A stretch of DNA of 64,000 nucleotides, from NCBI GenBank assembly GCA_031402355.1, contig JANNSG010000136.1, positions 1-64,000 of the forward strand. Reading direction: 5' to 3'. The notes under the pieces are model-generated. The model had not been told where the DNA came from, ran no database searches, and worked only from the letters and a program-made list of their open reading frames with translations. The stretch is from JACMNW01 sp031402355. Lineage in GTDB: Bacteria > Pseudomonadota > Alphaproteobacteria > Rhodobacterales > Rhodobacteraceae. Made by a program: the position numbers and the translations under genes. Shown here piece by piece: positions 42,953 to 52,600 of the stretch. The first letter of the stretch is position 1, and each line of letters begins with the position of its first letter.

Positions 42953-43858
42953 ATGCATCTGGAATTTCGCCATCTGCGCACGATCAGGGCCATTCATCAG
43001 GCGGGCGGTTTGGCGCGGGCGGCGGATTTGCTGAACATGACCCAATCGGCGCTGTCGCATCAGGTCAAGGGGTTGGAGGATCAGGCGGGGGTGGAGCTGT
43101 TTGTGCGGCGATCTAAGCCGTTGAAATTGTCGGTAGCAGGGCTACGGATGCTAAAGCTGGCGGAACGAATTCTGCCGGAGATCGACGCGCTGGAAGAGGA
43201 TTTCAAGGCGTTGAAATCGGGCAAGACCGGCCGGCTACATATCGCGATGGAATGTCATGCCTGTTTTGACTGGCTGTTTCCGGTGCTGGAATTGTTCCGC
43301 CGGGCCTGGCCGGATGTGGATGTGGATATCCGGGCCGGTCTGGCGTTTGAGGCGCTGCCGGCTTTGATGCGGGAAGAGGTTGACCTGGTGATCTCGTCCG
43401 ACCCGGTGCAGGTCGAGGGAATGATGTTCAATCCGCTGTTTGATTATCATCCGATGTTCGTGGCGGCGGCGAGCAATCCTTTGGCGGGCAAGGATGTGAT
43501 CGTGGCCGAGGATTTTCGCGATCAGATGCTGATCACCTATCCGGTTTCCCGCGATAAACTGGATGTGTTCACCGAAATTCTGTCCCCCGCCAAAGTAGAA
43601 CCGCGGGGGCTGCGGCAGGTGGAATTGACCGCCGTGATCTTGATGTTGGTTGGATCGAACCGGGGGGTTTCCGTGCTGCCGGACTGGGTTTTGCGGGATA
43701 TCAAATCAAACGCGGATTATGTGACGCGTCCGCTGGGGCCGGGGGTGATCACGAAACGGCTTTATGCGGCGACGCGGGTTGAGGATACTTTGAAGCCCTA
43801 TATGGCGCATTTTCTGAAGCTCGGGCGGTCGGAGCCAGTGAAATTACAGCGCGCGTAA
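42953..43858 (+). CDS. metR: LysR-type regulator MetR
   Basis: The 301-residue protein has a LysR HTH (LEFRHLRTIRAIHQAGGLARAADLLNMTQSALSHQVKGLE) and an effector domain beginning LHIAMECHACFDWLFPVLE, which is the MetR-type region that binds homocysteine. The start at 42953 is the first ATG after the upstream stop. Divergence from metF and the MetR-box-like site support the name. Confidence 0.9.
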   Translation: MHLEFRHLRTIRAIHQAGGLARAADLLNMTQSALSHQVKGLEDQAGVELFVRRSKPLKLSVAGLRMLKLAERILPEIDALEEDFKALKSGKTGRLHIAMECHACFDWLFPVLELFRRAWPDVDVDIRAGLAFEALPALMREEVDLVISSDPVQVEGMMFNPLFDYHPMFVAAASNPLAGKDVIVAEDFRDQMLITYPVSRDKLDVFTEILSPAKVEPRGLRQVELTAVILMLVGSNRGVSVLPDWVLRDIKSNADYVTRPLGPGVITKRLYAATRVEDTLKPYMAHFLKLGRSEPVKLQRA

Positions 43859-44037
43859 CACGTGTGATAAGATGCTTATACTACTGATATTTATGACTTA
43901 AATATATCGCATTTAGCAATTTTTAACCCTTCGGATCGGCAAGCATAACGCTGCGATGACGCGCGACTGACGGCACTTGTGGCCTATGGTTGCTGCGGGT
44001 TTGCCCGCTTGGACGTTATCGAAGTTTGGAGGATGAA

Positions 44038-44358
44038 ATGAGCATTCACGTTAGATTTCCAATGACCATTGCCCTGTCCGTTCTGGCTGTAACCGCCGCT
44101 CATGCGCGGGGACCGTCGCCGCAGCCCTGGCTTATTTATCCAGCCAAGGTGATGGATACCTGCCGGGCGGGAACCGCGCCCGAAAGGATCGCCACGCGCT
44201 GTGATGAGTTGCTTTGGGCCTATGCGCAGGAATTGGAAGCCTGTGTTCCCGCACCCAGCGGCGGGCCGGTGATGGCGGCGCAGCAATTGGCCTTGCAAGA
44301 TTCTGACCCGGACTGTGCGGCGTCGGCTGCGCGGATTGCTGCGGCGAAAATCAAATGA
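44038..44358 (+). CDS. Small secreted protein of unknown function
   Basis: The 106-residue protein has a signal peptide (MTIALSVLAVTAAHA) and a cysteine-bearing body (DTCRAGTAPERIATRCDELLW, ACVPAPS, DPDCAASAARIAAAK). The ATG at 44038 has a strong GGAGGATGAA site. Four cysteines suggest two periplasmic disulfides. I do not recognise the family. Its stop overlaps a 44-codon frame that may be a second small gene. Confidence 0.65.
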   Translation: MSIHVRFPMTIALSVLAVTAAHARGPSPQPWLIYPAKVMDTCRAGTAPERIATRCDELLWAYAQELEACVPAPSGGPVMAAQQLALQDSDPDCAASAARIAAAKIK

Positions 44359-44489
44359 CCCCGCATCACAACGGCCTGCTGCGGCTTTGGGACTGGCTGT
44401 GGCAGGCCGCCAGACGCCCCAGCAAAGTTGCGCAGACACGCCCCTTGACGGGGCGCGTCTGGCAGGTGATCCTGATCCCGATAAGTTGA
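44355..44489 (+). CDS. Possible 44-residue small protein
   Basis: The ATG overlaps the previous stop (ATGA). The product begins MTPHHNGLLRLWDWLWQAARR and ends with a hydrophobic VWQVILIPIS. It contains a strong imperfect hairpin in the DNA near 44431-44463. Translation is plausible by coupling, but no homologue is known to me and it could be spurious. Confidence 0.35.
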   Translation: MTPHHNGLLRLWDWLWQAARRPSKVAQTRPLTGRVWQVILIPIS

Positions 44490-44507
44490 ACGGCAAGGAG
44501 GGGGCGT

Positions 44508-44582
44508 ATGAAACATCTGTATCATCAGACCCGCAGTCCCGGCCCTGTTTCGGCCCTGCATGATGTGCGGGGCCGGTCGTAA
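44508..44582 (+). CDS. Possible 24-residue microprotein or leader peptide
   Basis: The frame MKHLYHQTRSPGPVSALHD ends with VRGRS. Its ribosome-binding site is excellent: AAGGAGG with 6 nt to the ATG. It stops 84 nt before the ABC-F gene. ABC-F genes are sometimes controlled by translated leaders, so a regulatory role is possible but unproven. Confidence 0.35.
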   Translation: MKHLYHQTRSPGPVSALHDVRGRS

Positions 44583-44666
44583 ACCTTTTGCCTTTGGTTG
44601 ACGTGACCTGCCCGTTTTGCGGTGACTGCCCTCTGGCGCGCCGCGGTTCAGTCCGGGACGATCAAC

Positions 44667-46181
44667 ATGAGTATTCTTGCAACAAAATCGTTGTCTTTGA
44701 CCCTTGGCGTGCCGCTGTTTGCGGGGGTTACATTTAGCGTCGATACAGGCGACAGAATCGGCCTTGTGGCGGCCAACGGGCGCGGCAAGTCTTCACTTTT
44801 GCGGCTGCTGGCCGGGCACCTGGAAGCGACATCGGGTGATGTTACCCGCGCACGGGGCACGATTGTGGGGTTGGTAGAGCAAGACGCACCCCCTACCCTG
44901 TTGGCATTGTCGCTGCGCGAGACAGTATCAGGCGCTTTGCCCAACGATGAGGCTGAAGCAGAAACGTGGCGCGTCGATGTAGTGCTAGATGATCTTGAAG
45001 TGCCAGAGTCCTTGCGCGATCAGACACTTGGGGCGTTAAGTGGCGGCTGGCAACGGGCGGCGCTGTTGGCGCGGGTGGCGATACTTTCGCCCGATGTGTA
45101 TTTGCTGGACGAGCCGACCAACCATCTGGACCTGTCGCGCATTGGTAAATTGCAGCGCTGGTTGGCGGCCCTGCCCCGCGATGTGGCGGTGATAGCGGCC
45201 AGTCACGACCGCGCGTTTCTGGATGCGGCAACCAAGCGGACGTTGTTTTTGCGCCATGAGGCTTCGCGCATGTTTGCATTGCCGTTCAGTGCCGCGCGGC
45301 TGGCGTTGATGGAGGCCGATGCAGCGGATGACAAACGCTTTGTTCTGGACCAGAAATACGCCGATCAACTGCGCCGCCAAGCCGCGAAGTTGAAGAATAT
45401 CGGCATCAATTCTGGCAGTGATTTGTTGATCACCAAAACCAAGCAGTTGAAAGACCGCGCCGACAAGATCGAGGCGGCAGCGCGGCCCGCGCACAAGGAC
45501 GTATCGGCAGGGGCAATCAAGTTGGTCAATTCCGGCACCCATGCGAAGGCGTTGCTGTCGTTGAATGATGCGGTGGTGACTGCCCCGGATGGGCGGGTGC
45601 TGTTCAAGACCGGCCCAAAATGGGTGGAACGGGGCGACCGGGTGGTGATCCTTGGTCACAATGGCGCGGGAAAAACCCAGCTTGTGGGCGCGATGTTGCG
45701 GGCCATTGGCGGTGAAGACGGGATGATCAAGGCGGTGCCAACGCTGGTGCTGGGCTATTCTGATCAGAATTTGGCCCAGCTTGGCGGCAAGCTTACGCCG
45801 TTTGATCAGGTATCAAAGCTGCACTCTGGCGATGCGCAGGTGCGAACCTTGCTGGCGGGGGCTGGCATCCGGTTGGACATGCAGACCGGGACTGTTGGCA
45901 ATCTGTCGGGCGGGCAGCGGGCGCGGTTGGCAATGTTGATCCTGCGGTTGACCAAGCCCAACTTTTACCTGCTGGACGAGCCGACCAACCATCTGGACAT
46001 TGAGGGCCAAGAGGCGCTGGAAGCGGAATTGCAAGCACAGGGGGCGACCTGCGTGCTGGTGTCGCATGACCGCAGTTTTGTGCGGGCAGTGGGCAATCGG
46101 TTCTGGCTGATCGAGGGGAAGCGGTTGATCGAGGTGGACGACCCGGAAGCGTTTTTCAGGGGTGCTTTGGCGTCAGACTAG
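44667..46181 (+). CDS. ABC-F family ATPase
   Basis: The 504-residue protein has two ABC domains on one chain and no membrane segment. Domain 1 has Walker A AANGRGKSS, signature LSGGW and LLDEPTNHLD; domain 2 has LGHNGAGKTQ, LSGGQ and LLDEPTNHLD. The linker between them is basic and helical, as in ABC-F proteins that act on ribosomes. The exact subtype (housekeeping or antibiotic resistance) cannot be told. The start at 44667 (MSILATKSLSLTLG) is preferred to 44622. Its stop shares the palindromic CTAG with the opposing gene. Confidence 0.9.
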   Translation: MSILATKSLSLTLGVPLFAGVTFSVDTGDRIGLVAANGRGKSSLLRLLAGHLEATSGDVTRARGTIVGLVEQDAPPTLLALSLRETVSGALPNDEAEAETWRVDVVLDDLEVPESLRDQTLGALSGGWQRAALLARVAILSPDVYLLDEPTNHLDLSRIGKLQRWLAALPRDVAVIAASHDRAFLDAATKRTLFLRHEASRMFALPFSAARLALMEADAADDKRFVLDQKYADQLRRQAAKLKNIGINSGSDLLITKTKQLKDRADKIEAAARPAHKDVSAGAIKLVNSGTHAKALLSLNDAVVTAPDGRVLFKTGPKWVERGDRVVILGHNGAGKTQLVGAMLRAIGGEDGMIKAVPTLVLGYSDQNLAQLGGKLTPFDQVSKLHSGDAQVRTLLAGAGIRLDMQTGTVGNLSGGQRARLAMLILRLTKPNFYLLDEPTNHLDIEGQEALEAELQAQGATCVLVSHDRSFVRAVGNRFWLIEGKRLIEVDDPEAFFRGALASD

Positions 46182-46858
46182 ACGCCAAAGGCCAACATGG
46201 CGGCGGCCATGGCGGCCATACCAAGGTTTTCAACAATGGTGATGGTGGACATTGGCAAGTTGAACACAGTGCCCAAGCAAGCGCATTTGATGGTTTGCTT
46301 TTGCATAACCGATTGGATGACGCCGATGGCACCAACGAGGCTGAGGACCAAAGCCACCCATGTTGCGGCATGCAGTTGGAACTGAAACAGAAAGGCAAAG
46401 CCAAGGGCGGTTTCAACGAAAGGATAGGCCAGCCCCCAAGCGCGGGTTTGCTTGGCCAACACGTCGTAAGTTGAATAGGCATCGGCAAAGGCGGGCACAT
46501 CCAGCAGTTTGAACGCGCCAAACACAAGGAAAAAGCCTGCCATGAAGGCGATCATCCAGTTGCTGCCTGCGAAAGCGGCCAGCGCGACAAGGGACAGGAC
46601 CAAAAACAGCGGGAAGTAGGTTTTGATCCAGCTTGTCTGATCTGTAGTCAGCGGGGCGATGACGGGGGCGGTTGCACTGAGGCGGTACTTGCCAATGGCA
46701 GTCAGGGCCGCATTCAGTGCATCCATCGTGGCCCCTGTGACCGAAGCCACCGGCGGATCAAGAGTGACGCTGGCCGAGGGGGCGACGGACCGAAGCGCCG
46801 CCTCAACCTTGCGTGCACATCCGGCACAGGTCATTCCAGAGATGCTATAATCAGTCAT
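46178..46858 (-). CDS. Heavy-metal-associated domain fused to a MauE-like membrane domain
   Basis: The 226-residue protein starts with an HMA domain (GMTCAGCARKVEAALR, the CxxC metal site). A four-helix membrane domain follows (PLFLVLSLVALAAF, WMIAFMAGFFLVFGAFKLLD, AYPFVETALGFAFLF) with a conserved IKCACLGTVFNLP, the MauE/VKOR-neighbour type CxC site. It may handle copper or thiol chemistry in the membrane. It converges with the ABC-F gene with a 4-nt overlap. Confidence 0.82.
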   Translation of the reverse strand: MTDYSISGMTCAGCARKVEAALRSVAPSASVTLDPPVASVTGATMDALNAALTAIGKYRLSATAPVIAPLTTDQTSWIKTYFPLFLVLSLVALAAFAGSNWMIAFMAGFFLVFGAFKLLDVPAFADAYSTYDVLAKQTRAWGLAYPFVETALGFAFLFQFQLHAATWVALVLSLVGAIGVIQSVMQKQTIKCACLGTVFNLPMSTITIVENLGMAAMAAAMLAFGV

Positions 46859-46978
46859 ATTCCTAATCTATTCACCGAAAGGCAGGGTTACAAGTTTGCA
46901 AAGCCTTGGCGGCAGAATTTCAGTCGGAAAATCCTGCAATTCGGTATAGGGTGGCTGGGTACCTGCAAGGAGCCTGCC

Positions 46979-47674
46979 CTGCGTAAGCTTTGTCTTGCCC
47001 TGTTCGTTGGTCTGATAGCGGCGCCTGCTGGTGCGGGGTGCCGTCTGGCGCTGGCGCTGGCAATGGATGTGTCGAAATCGGTCAGCCTGCATGATTATGA
47101 TCTGCAACGCGACGGGATGATCGCGGCGCTTGCCGATCCAGAGGTTCGCGATCTGTTTTTGCGCCCGGGCAATCATGTCACTGTGCTGATCTACCACTGG
47201 AGCGGTTCCAATTATCAGGGCGTGGTTTCAGACTGGCGCGAGGTCCGCGAGGTTGACGACCTGATCGCCCTGTCGCGCGATATTGAAACGCATCTGCGTT
47301 ACGCCAGAAACCTGCCGACCTCGATCGGCGCTGCATTGGAGTTTGGACGCCAGGCGATGGAGGACGCACCCGATTGCGGGCGCCGGGTGATCGACGTTGC
47401 AGGCGACGGGCGCAGCAATGATGGCATGTCGCCGGAACAGGCCTATGCCTGGGAAGACTTTGGCGACATCACGGTGAACGGACTTGCCATCGGCGGGCAC
47501 GAGGCCGGGTTGGTAGACTATTACAAAAGCGAGGTGATCCGCGGGCCCGGTGCCTTTGTTGAAGTCGCCGGTTTGCCGGAAGATTTTGCCCGGACATTGA
47601 AACGCAAACTGGTGCGGGAATTGGCCGAACAGGTGTCTTTGCTGGACCAGAGCCCTGCAAACAGCGGCGGGTGA
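46979..47674 (+). CDS. DUF1194 (von Willebrand A-like) exported protein with apparent CTG start
   Basis: The protein of about 231 residues has a signal peptide (RKLCLALFVGLIAAPAGA) followed by a vWA-like fold: LALAMDVSKSVSLHDYDLQRDG carries the metal-site DxSxS. Later blocks (RRVIDVAGDGRSNDG) fit DUF1194. The start seems to be CTG at 46979: AAGGAG lies exactly 6 nt upstream and no in-frame ATG, GTG or TTG exists before ATG 47063, which would remove the first strand. The family is periplasmic with no known role. Confidence 0.78.
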   Translation: MRKLCLALFVGLIAAPAGAGCRLALALAMDVSKSVSLHDYDLQRDGMIAALADPEVRDLFLRPGNHVTVLIYHWSGSNYQGVVSDWREVREVDDLIALSRDIETHLRYARNLPTSIGAALEFGRQAMEDAPDCGRRVIDVAGDGRSNDGMSPEQAYAWEDFGDITVNGLAIGGHEAGLVDYYKSEVIRGPGAFVEVAGLPEDFARTLKRKLVRELAEQVSLLDQSPANSGG

Positions 47675-47944
47675 TGGCCTTGGGTCTGCAACCGGTTAAA
47701 CGGGATCAGGGGGTGGTTTGGGGGTGCATCGGGCTGCTTCCTGTTTGGATGCAGGTTGTGCAGACCGGTTAGGGCATCGGTGTTTTGCCAGTTGAAAACC
47801 GGGTCAGACCCCTGACAGACGCAGAGCGCAAGTGGTGGTGGTTGAGATGATCTTGGCTGGTCCGGGTCAAACCTTGCCGCTTTCCCCTTCCCATCAGCCT
47901 GCCCGCCCTATAGGGAAGCCTCTGCGAATGAGGGAGCCCGCGGT

Positions 47945-48730
47945 ATGCAAGGCAGTGCCAACCTGAACCTGATGATCAAGACCGCCCGTAAAGCCGGGCG
48001 GGCTTTGGTGAAAGACTTTCGTGAGGTGGAAAACCTGCAGGTGTCCTCTAAGGGACCGGGCGATTTTGTGTCGAAAGCCGACCGCGAGGCGGAGCGGATC
48101 ATCAAGGAAGATCTGATGGGCGCGCGGCCGACCTATGGCTGGCTGGGCGAGGAAACCGGCGGGACGGAAGGGGCGGACCCGACACGGCGCTGGATTGTGG
48201 ACCCGCTGGATGGCACCACGAATTTCCTGCACGGGCTGCCGCATTGGGCGGTGTCGATAGCACTTGAGCATAAGGGCGAGATTGTCGCGGGCGTAGTGTT
48301 TGATGCCGCCAAGGACGAGATGTATGTCGCCGAAAAGGGCTCTGGCGCGTGGATGAACGAAAGCCGGATCAGGGTTTCGGGGCGGCGGGCGATGTCGGAC
48401 GCGGTGTTTGCGACGGGCGTGCCGTTCGGGGCAAAGCGCACCCTGCCTGCCACCTTGCAGGATCTGGCGCGGTTGATGCCTGCCTGTGCCGGAGTTCGGC
48501 GTTGGGGGGCGGCGTCGCTGGATTTGGCCTATGTCGCGGCCGGGCGCTATGACGGCTATTGGGAGCGGGAATTGCACGCTTGGGATATCGCCGCCGGAAT
48601 CATCCTTGTGCGCGAGGCGGGTGGTTTGACCGAAGGCCTAGTCGAGGGTGCTGACCCGCTGGAAAGCGGCGGCGTGATTTGCGGCAATACCGGGCTGTTT
48701 GACAGCTTTGCCAAGATCATCCGGGGCTGA
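47945..48730 (+). CDS. suhB: Inositol monophosphatase family protein (SuhB-like)
   Basis: The 261-residue enzyme has the family metal sites: GDFVSKADREAE, WLGEETGG, the DPLDGTTNF loop (WIVDPLDGTTNFLHGLPHWAVS) and the second signature HAWDIAAGIILVREAGG. These hydrolyse inositol-1-phosphate or related sugar phosphates; in bacteria SuhB also affects RNA processing. Length and motifs are standard. Confidence 0.93.
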   Translation: MQGSANLNLMIKTARKAGRALVKDFREVENLQVSSKGPGDFVSKADREAERIIKEDLMGARPTYGWLGEETGGTEGADPTRRWIVDPLDGTTNFLHGLPHWAVSIALEHKGEIVAGVVFDAAKDEMYVAEKGSGAWMNESRIRVSGRRAMSDAVFATGVPFGAKRTLPATLQDLARLMPACAGVRRWGAASLDLAYVAAGRYDGYWERELHAWDIAAGIILVREAGGLTEGLVEGADPLESGGVICGNTGLFDSFAKIIRG

Positions 48731-48839
48731 CATCCCGTCGCCAAAGTGCGGGGGGACAATAGCGCCCGCACATCTAATGGCGGGGGCCAGCCCCGTCGCC
48801 TTTGGGCTTGAACCAATGGCGCATCAAAGGCGACCCCCA

Positions 48840-48861
48840 GGATATTTATGCCAAGATGAAA
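48840..48861 (+). repeat. Dispersed intergenic motif, copy 1
   Basis: The 22-nt site has blocks GGATATTT, TGCCAA and ATGAAA. Copy 2 lies at 63076-63097 in the opposite orientation and matches at 20 of 22 positions. Each sits in the gap after a plus-strand gene and before a convergent one. Confidence 0.5.
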
Positions 48862-48879
48862 TTGGCCGCGGAGTGGTGA

Positions 48880-49626
48880 TCATCTGCGGCGAACGACTTT
48901 TGGAATGCGGCTTTTGCCAAGCGAGTATTCAGCCGCCGGATGCGCGGGCTGGCCGTGATTGCGGTGCCAGAACCCGGTGCCGCCCATGCGCTGCCAGAGT
49001 GGCACACACAGCAGCAGTCCCGCGATAAAGCCACCCGCATGCGCCCAATAGGCGACTCCGCCGCCCTCTGACGGGGTAGTGACACCGCTGAAGACCTGAA
49101 TGCCGAACCACAGGCCCAACATGATCCAAGCGGGGATCGGGAACACCTTGAAGATGATAATCAGGACGATCACCACATCGACCCGGGCGCGCGGGAACAG
49201 CAAAAGATAGCCGCCGAGCACGCCTGCAATCGCACCGGATGCGCCGACCATGGGAACTTGCGACGATGGATCGGCACCGATTTGTAAGGCGGCCGCAGCA
49301 AGCCCCGCCAAAATGTAGAAGCCAAGAAATTTGACCGGGCCCATCAGGTCTTCAAGATTATCACCAAAAATCCACAAAAACAGCATGTTACCGGCCAAAT
49401 GCATCCAGCCGCCATGCAGAAACATATGGGTCACCAGACTGGGCAGGTTTTCACCTGCCATCACGAATTGCGGAACGATGCCGTAGCGGTAAAAGAATTC
49501 GTTCAGCGCATCGTCGCTTTGCAGACCAAACCAATAGGCCAGAAAGATCGCGATATTGGCCGCGATCAGGGCGTAGGTGACGAAAGGCGTACTGCCCGAC
49601 GGGTTATGATCGCGGATCGGAAACAT
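48880..49626 (-). CDS. Rhomboid-family intramembrane serine protease
   Basis: The 248-residue membrane protein has the rhomboid catalytic pair: Ser in GASGAIAGVLGGY and His in YWAHAGGFIAG, plus the WMHLAGNMLFLWIFGDN helix with its conserved HxxxN. About six transmembrane helices are visible. It cleaves transmembrane substrates in the inner membrane. It converges with suhB. Confidence 0.92.
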   Translation of the reverse strand: MFPIRDHNPSGSTPFVTYALIAANIAIFLAYWFGLQSDDALNEFFYRYGIVPQFVMAGENLPSLVTHMFLHGGWMHLAGNMLFLWIFGDNLEDLMGPVKFLGFYILAGLAAAALQIGADPSSQVPMVGASGAIAGVLGGYLLLFPRARVDVVIVLIIIFKVFPIPAWIMLGLWFGIQVFSGVTTPSEGGGVAYWAHAGGFIAGLLLCVPLWQRMGGTGFWHRNHGQPAHPAAEYSLGKSRIPKVVRRR

Positions 49627-49665
49627 GGCGGCAAGGTTCCCGATCCGCCGAGGTTCGTCAAGCCT

Positions 49666-52600
49666 TTAGGTTTGCCCCACCTCGGCCAGCAGTTGCGCAT
49701 TGCCGCCGGATGCTGTGGTGTCAATGCAGACATGACGCTCCAGCAGCACATGCGCCGCATCGGGAAGTGCGGTGATCAAAGGCAAGATCGCGCCTTTGCG
49801 CAGGCTAAGCGCCTGGGCATAAGCGCGGGCCGAGCCTGCGTCGCCCCACCACAGGGCCGCGCCAAAGTTTGGCAACGTGGGTAAGACTGCCGGGGCGATG
49901 CCCGGAAGTTCTACCGCGATGCCACCAAGACGGCGGACAGCTTCGGCCTGCGCCAAGGCGGTGCTGGCCGTTGGGCCAAGGCAGAGGATGGGGGCGCGCG
50001 GTGTGGTGGTCAGGCGGTTGGATTCGCCCGTGGGGCCGGGCAGGTTCTGCGCATGGACGCTTTGGGCGCGCGGCGCGGACTGGATTGCGGCGATGGCATC
50101 TTTTTCGCCAATCGGCGGCGTGGTGACACCGGGGCTGAAATCGGGCAATGCAGGCTTTGTAAACCGGGTCAGATACTCTGGCCCGCCCGCCTTTGGCCCG
50201 GTGCCGGAAAGCCCCTCGCCACCAAAGGGTTGGGAGCCTACCACAGCGCCGATCTGGTTGCGGTTGACGTAGATATTGCCGACATGCAGCGCCTCGACCA
50301 TGGATTGCACACGGTCATCAATGCGGGTGTGCAGACCGAAGGTGAGGCCGTAGTTTGAGGCGTTGATGCTGGCCACGACCTGGTCAATTTCACTGGCGCG
50401 GAAGGTGGCGACATGCAGCACCGGACCGAAGATTTCGCGCGGCATGTCGGCGATGCCTTTGACGCGGATAACGGTTGGCGCGATGAAGGTGCCCATTGTC
50501 GGCGCCTTGAGTTCGTAGAGAACCCGGCCTTGGCTGCGGGCGGCAGCGATGTAATCGGTGATGTCGGCTTGCGCGGTGGCGTCGATCACCGGGCCTACAT
50601 CGGTGGCAAGATGCCACGGGTCGCCTAAGCTGAGTTCATCCATCGCACCAAACAGCATGTGTTGAACGGTTTCCGCCACGTCTTCCTGCAGGTAAAGGCA
50701 GCGCAGGGCAGAACAGCGTTGGCCCGCAGATTGGAAGGCCGAGGCCAGGATATCGCGCACGGCTTGTTCCGGCAGGGCGGTGCTGTCGACCAGCATGGCG
50801 TTCAGACCACCTGTTTCGGCGATCAGCGGTGCGCCCGGATCAAGATGATCGGCCATGCTGGCGCGGATTTTGAGCGCGGTGGCGGTGGAGCCGGTAAAAC
50901 AAACACCGTCTACACGCGGGTCTTTTGTCAACGCAGCACCGACTGTGGACCCGGCACCGGGCAGCAATTGCAGGGCGGATTTGGGAACACCCGCCTGGTG
51001 CAACAGGTCAATGGCCATTGCAGCGATCAGGGGGGTTTGTTCAGCCGGTTTGGCGATCACGGCATTGCCAGTGGCAAGCGCCGCGCCGATCTGGCCGGAA
51101 AAAATGGCGAGCGGGAAATTCCACGGGCTTATGCAGGCGAAGGTGCCGCGAGGCGCTGCGGTAACGGATACTGCGCCATTGGCGTAATAGCGCAGAAAAT
51201 CAACCGCTTCGCGCAACTCGCCTACTGCATCGGCCAAGGTTTTTCCCGCCTCTGCGGCGAGGCAGGCGAAGATTGGACCTGCGTTATTTTCGTAAAGATC
51301 AGCGGCTTTTAGCAAGATTGCGGCACGCTCAGCAGGGGTGGCGGACCATGGTTTGGCGGCGGCGAGCGCTGTTTCGACATTAGCGACGCTGGCGGTTTGA
51401 ACGTGGCCGATGGGGGCACCCGTAGCCGGATTATGCATCGGCGTCGGTGCATTTGGGGCGGCCTGCCCGGCTGTGCGGGGGGCAGCGGAAAGCGGGGTTG
51501 CGTGATGCGGGCCGCGGGCGGCGTCGATTACAGCAAGGTCGGCACTGTCGGTCAGATCAAAGCCTTGCGAATTCTTGCGTGCGCCAAAAATGGCGGGGCC
51601 AGCAGGGATGGCCGGGTTGGCAAGCGGGGTCAGCCGTTCGACGGCATCGAGCGGACAGGCGGCGACCACGGCGGGGGGCACATCGGCATCGACAATCTGG
51701 TTCACAAAGCTGGAATTGGCACCGTTTTCCAGAAGGCGGCGTACGAGGTAAGCCAACAAATCACGGTGCGCGCCGACCGGGGCATAGATGCGGCAGCGGG
51801 TTTTATGGTCTGTCAGCACGATGTCATGCAAGCGTTCACCCATGCCATGCAGGCGTTGGAATTCGAAGGCGGATTTGTCGGTGGCCATGTCCAGAATGGC
51901 GGCTACAGTGTGGGCGTTGTGGGTGGCAAATTGCGGATAGATGCGATCTGTTAGCCCCAGCAGTTTGCGGGCGTGGGCTATGTAGGACACATCGGTAGAC
52001 TGCTTGCGGGTGAAGACGGGGAAAGAGGTGAGGCCCAAAACCTGCGCGCGTTTCACCTCGGCATCCCAATAGGCGCCTTTGACGAGGCGGACCATGATTT
52101 TGCGGTCAAGTTTGGTTGCAAGGGCATGCAGCCAGTCGATGACGGCCCCTGCCCGCCTGCCGTAGGCTTGGACGACGACACCGAAACCATCCCAGCCTTT
52201 GAGGGAGGGATCAGACAGCACCGCCTCAATCACCTTTAGGGAAAGGGCAAGCCTGTCAGCCTCTTCGGCGTCGATGTTAAAGCCAAGGCCAGCGGCTTTG
52301 GCGAGACCAGCAAGCGCACGGACGCGGGGCACGAGTTCGGCCATGACGCGGTCGGTCTTGGCAATTTCATAGCGCGGGTGCAGGGCGGAAAGCTTGACCG
52401 AAATGCCAGGATTGGCGCGTATGTCGTTGCTTTTGCACGCAGAAGCGATGGATGTGATGGCCCCGGAATAAGACAGGTGATAGCGGCGCGCATCAGATTC
52501 GGTGCGGGCAGCTTCGCCAAGCATGTCGTAGCTGTAGGTGTAGCCTTTGGATTCCAGGTCTACCGCGCGTTTCATAGCAGTTGAGATGGTTTCACCCAAT

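Noticed and set aside
44315..44563. An 82-codon plus-strand frame in a different phase from the small genes
   Set aside because: It has no ribosome-binding site, overlaps better-supported frames and shows no domain.
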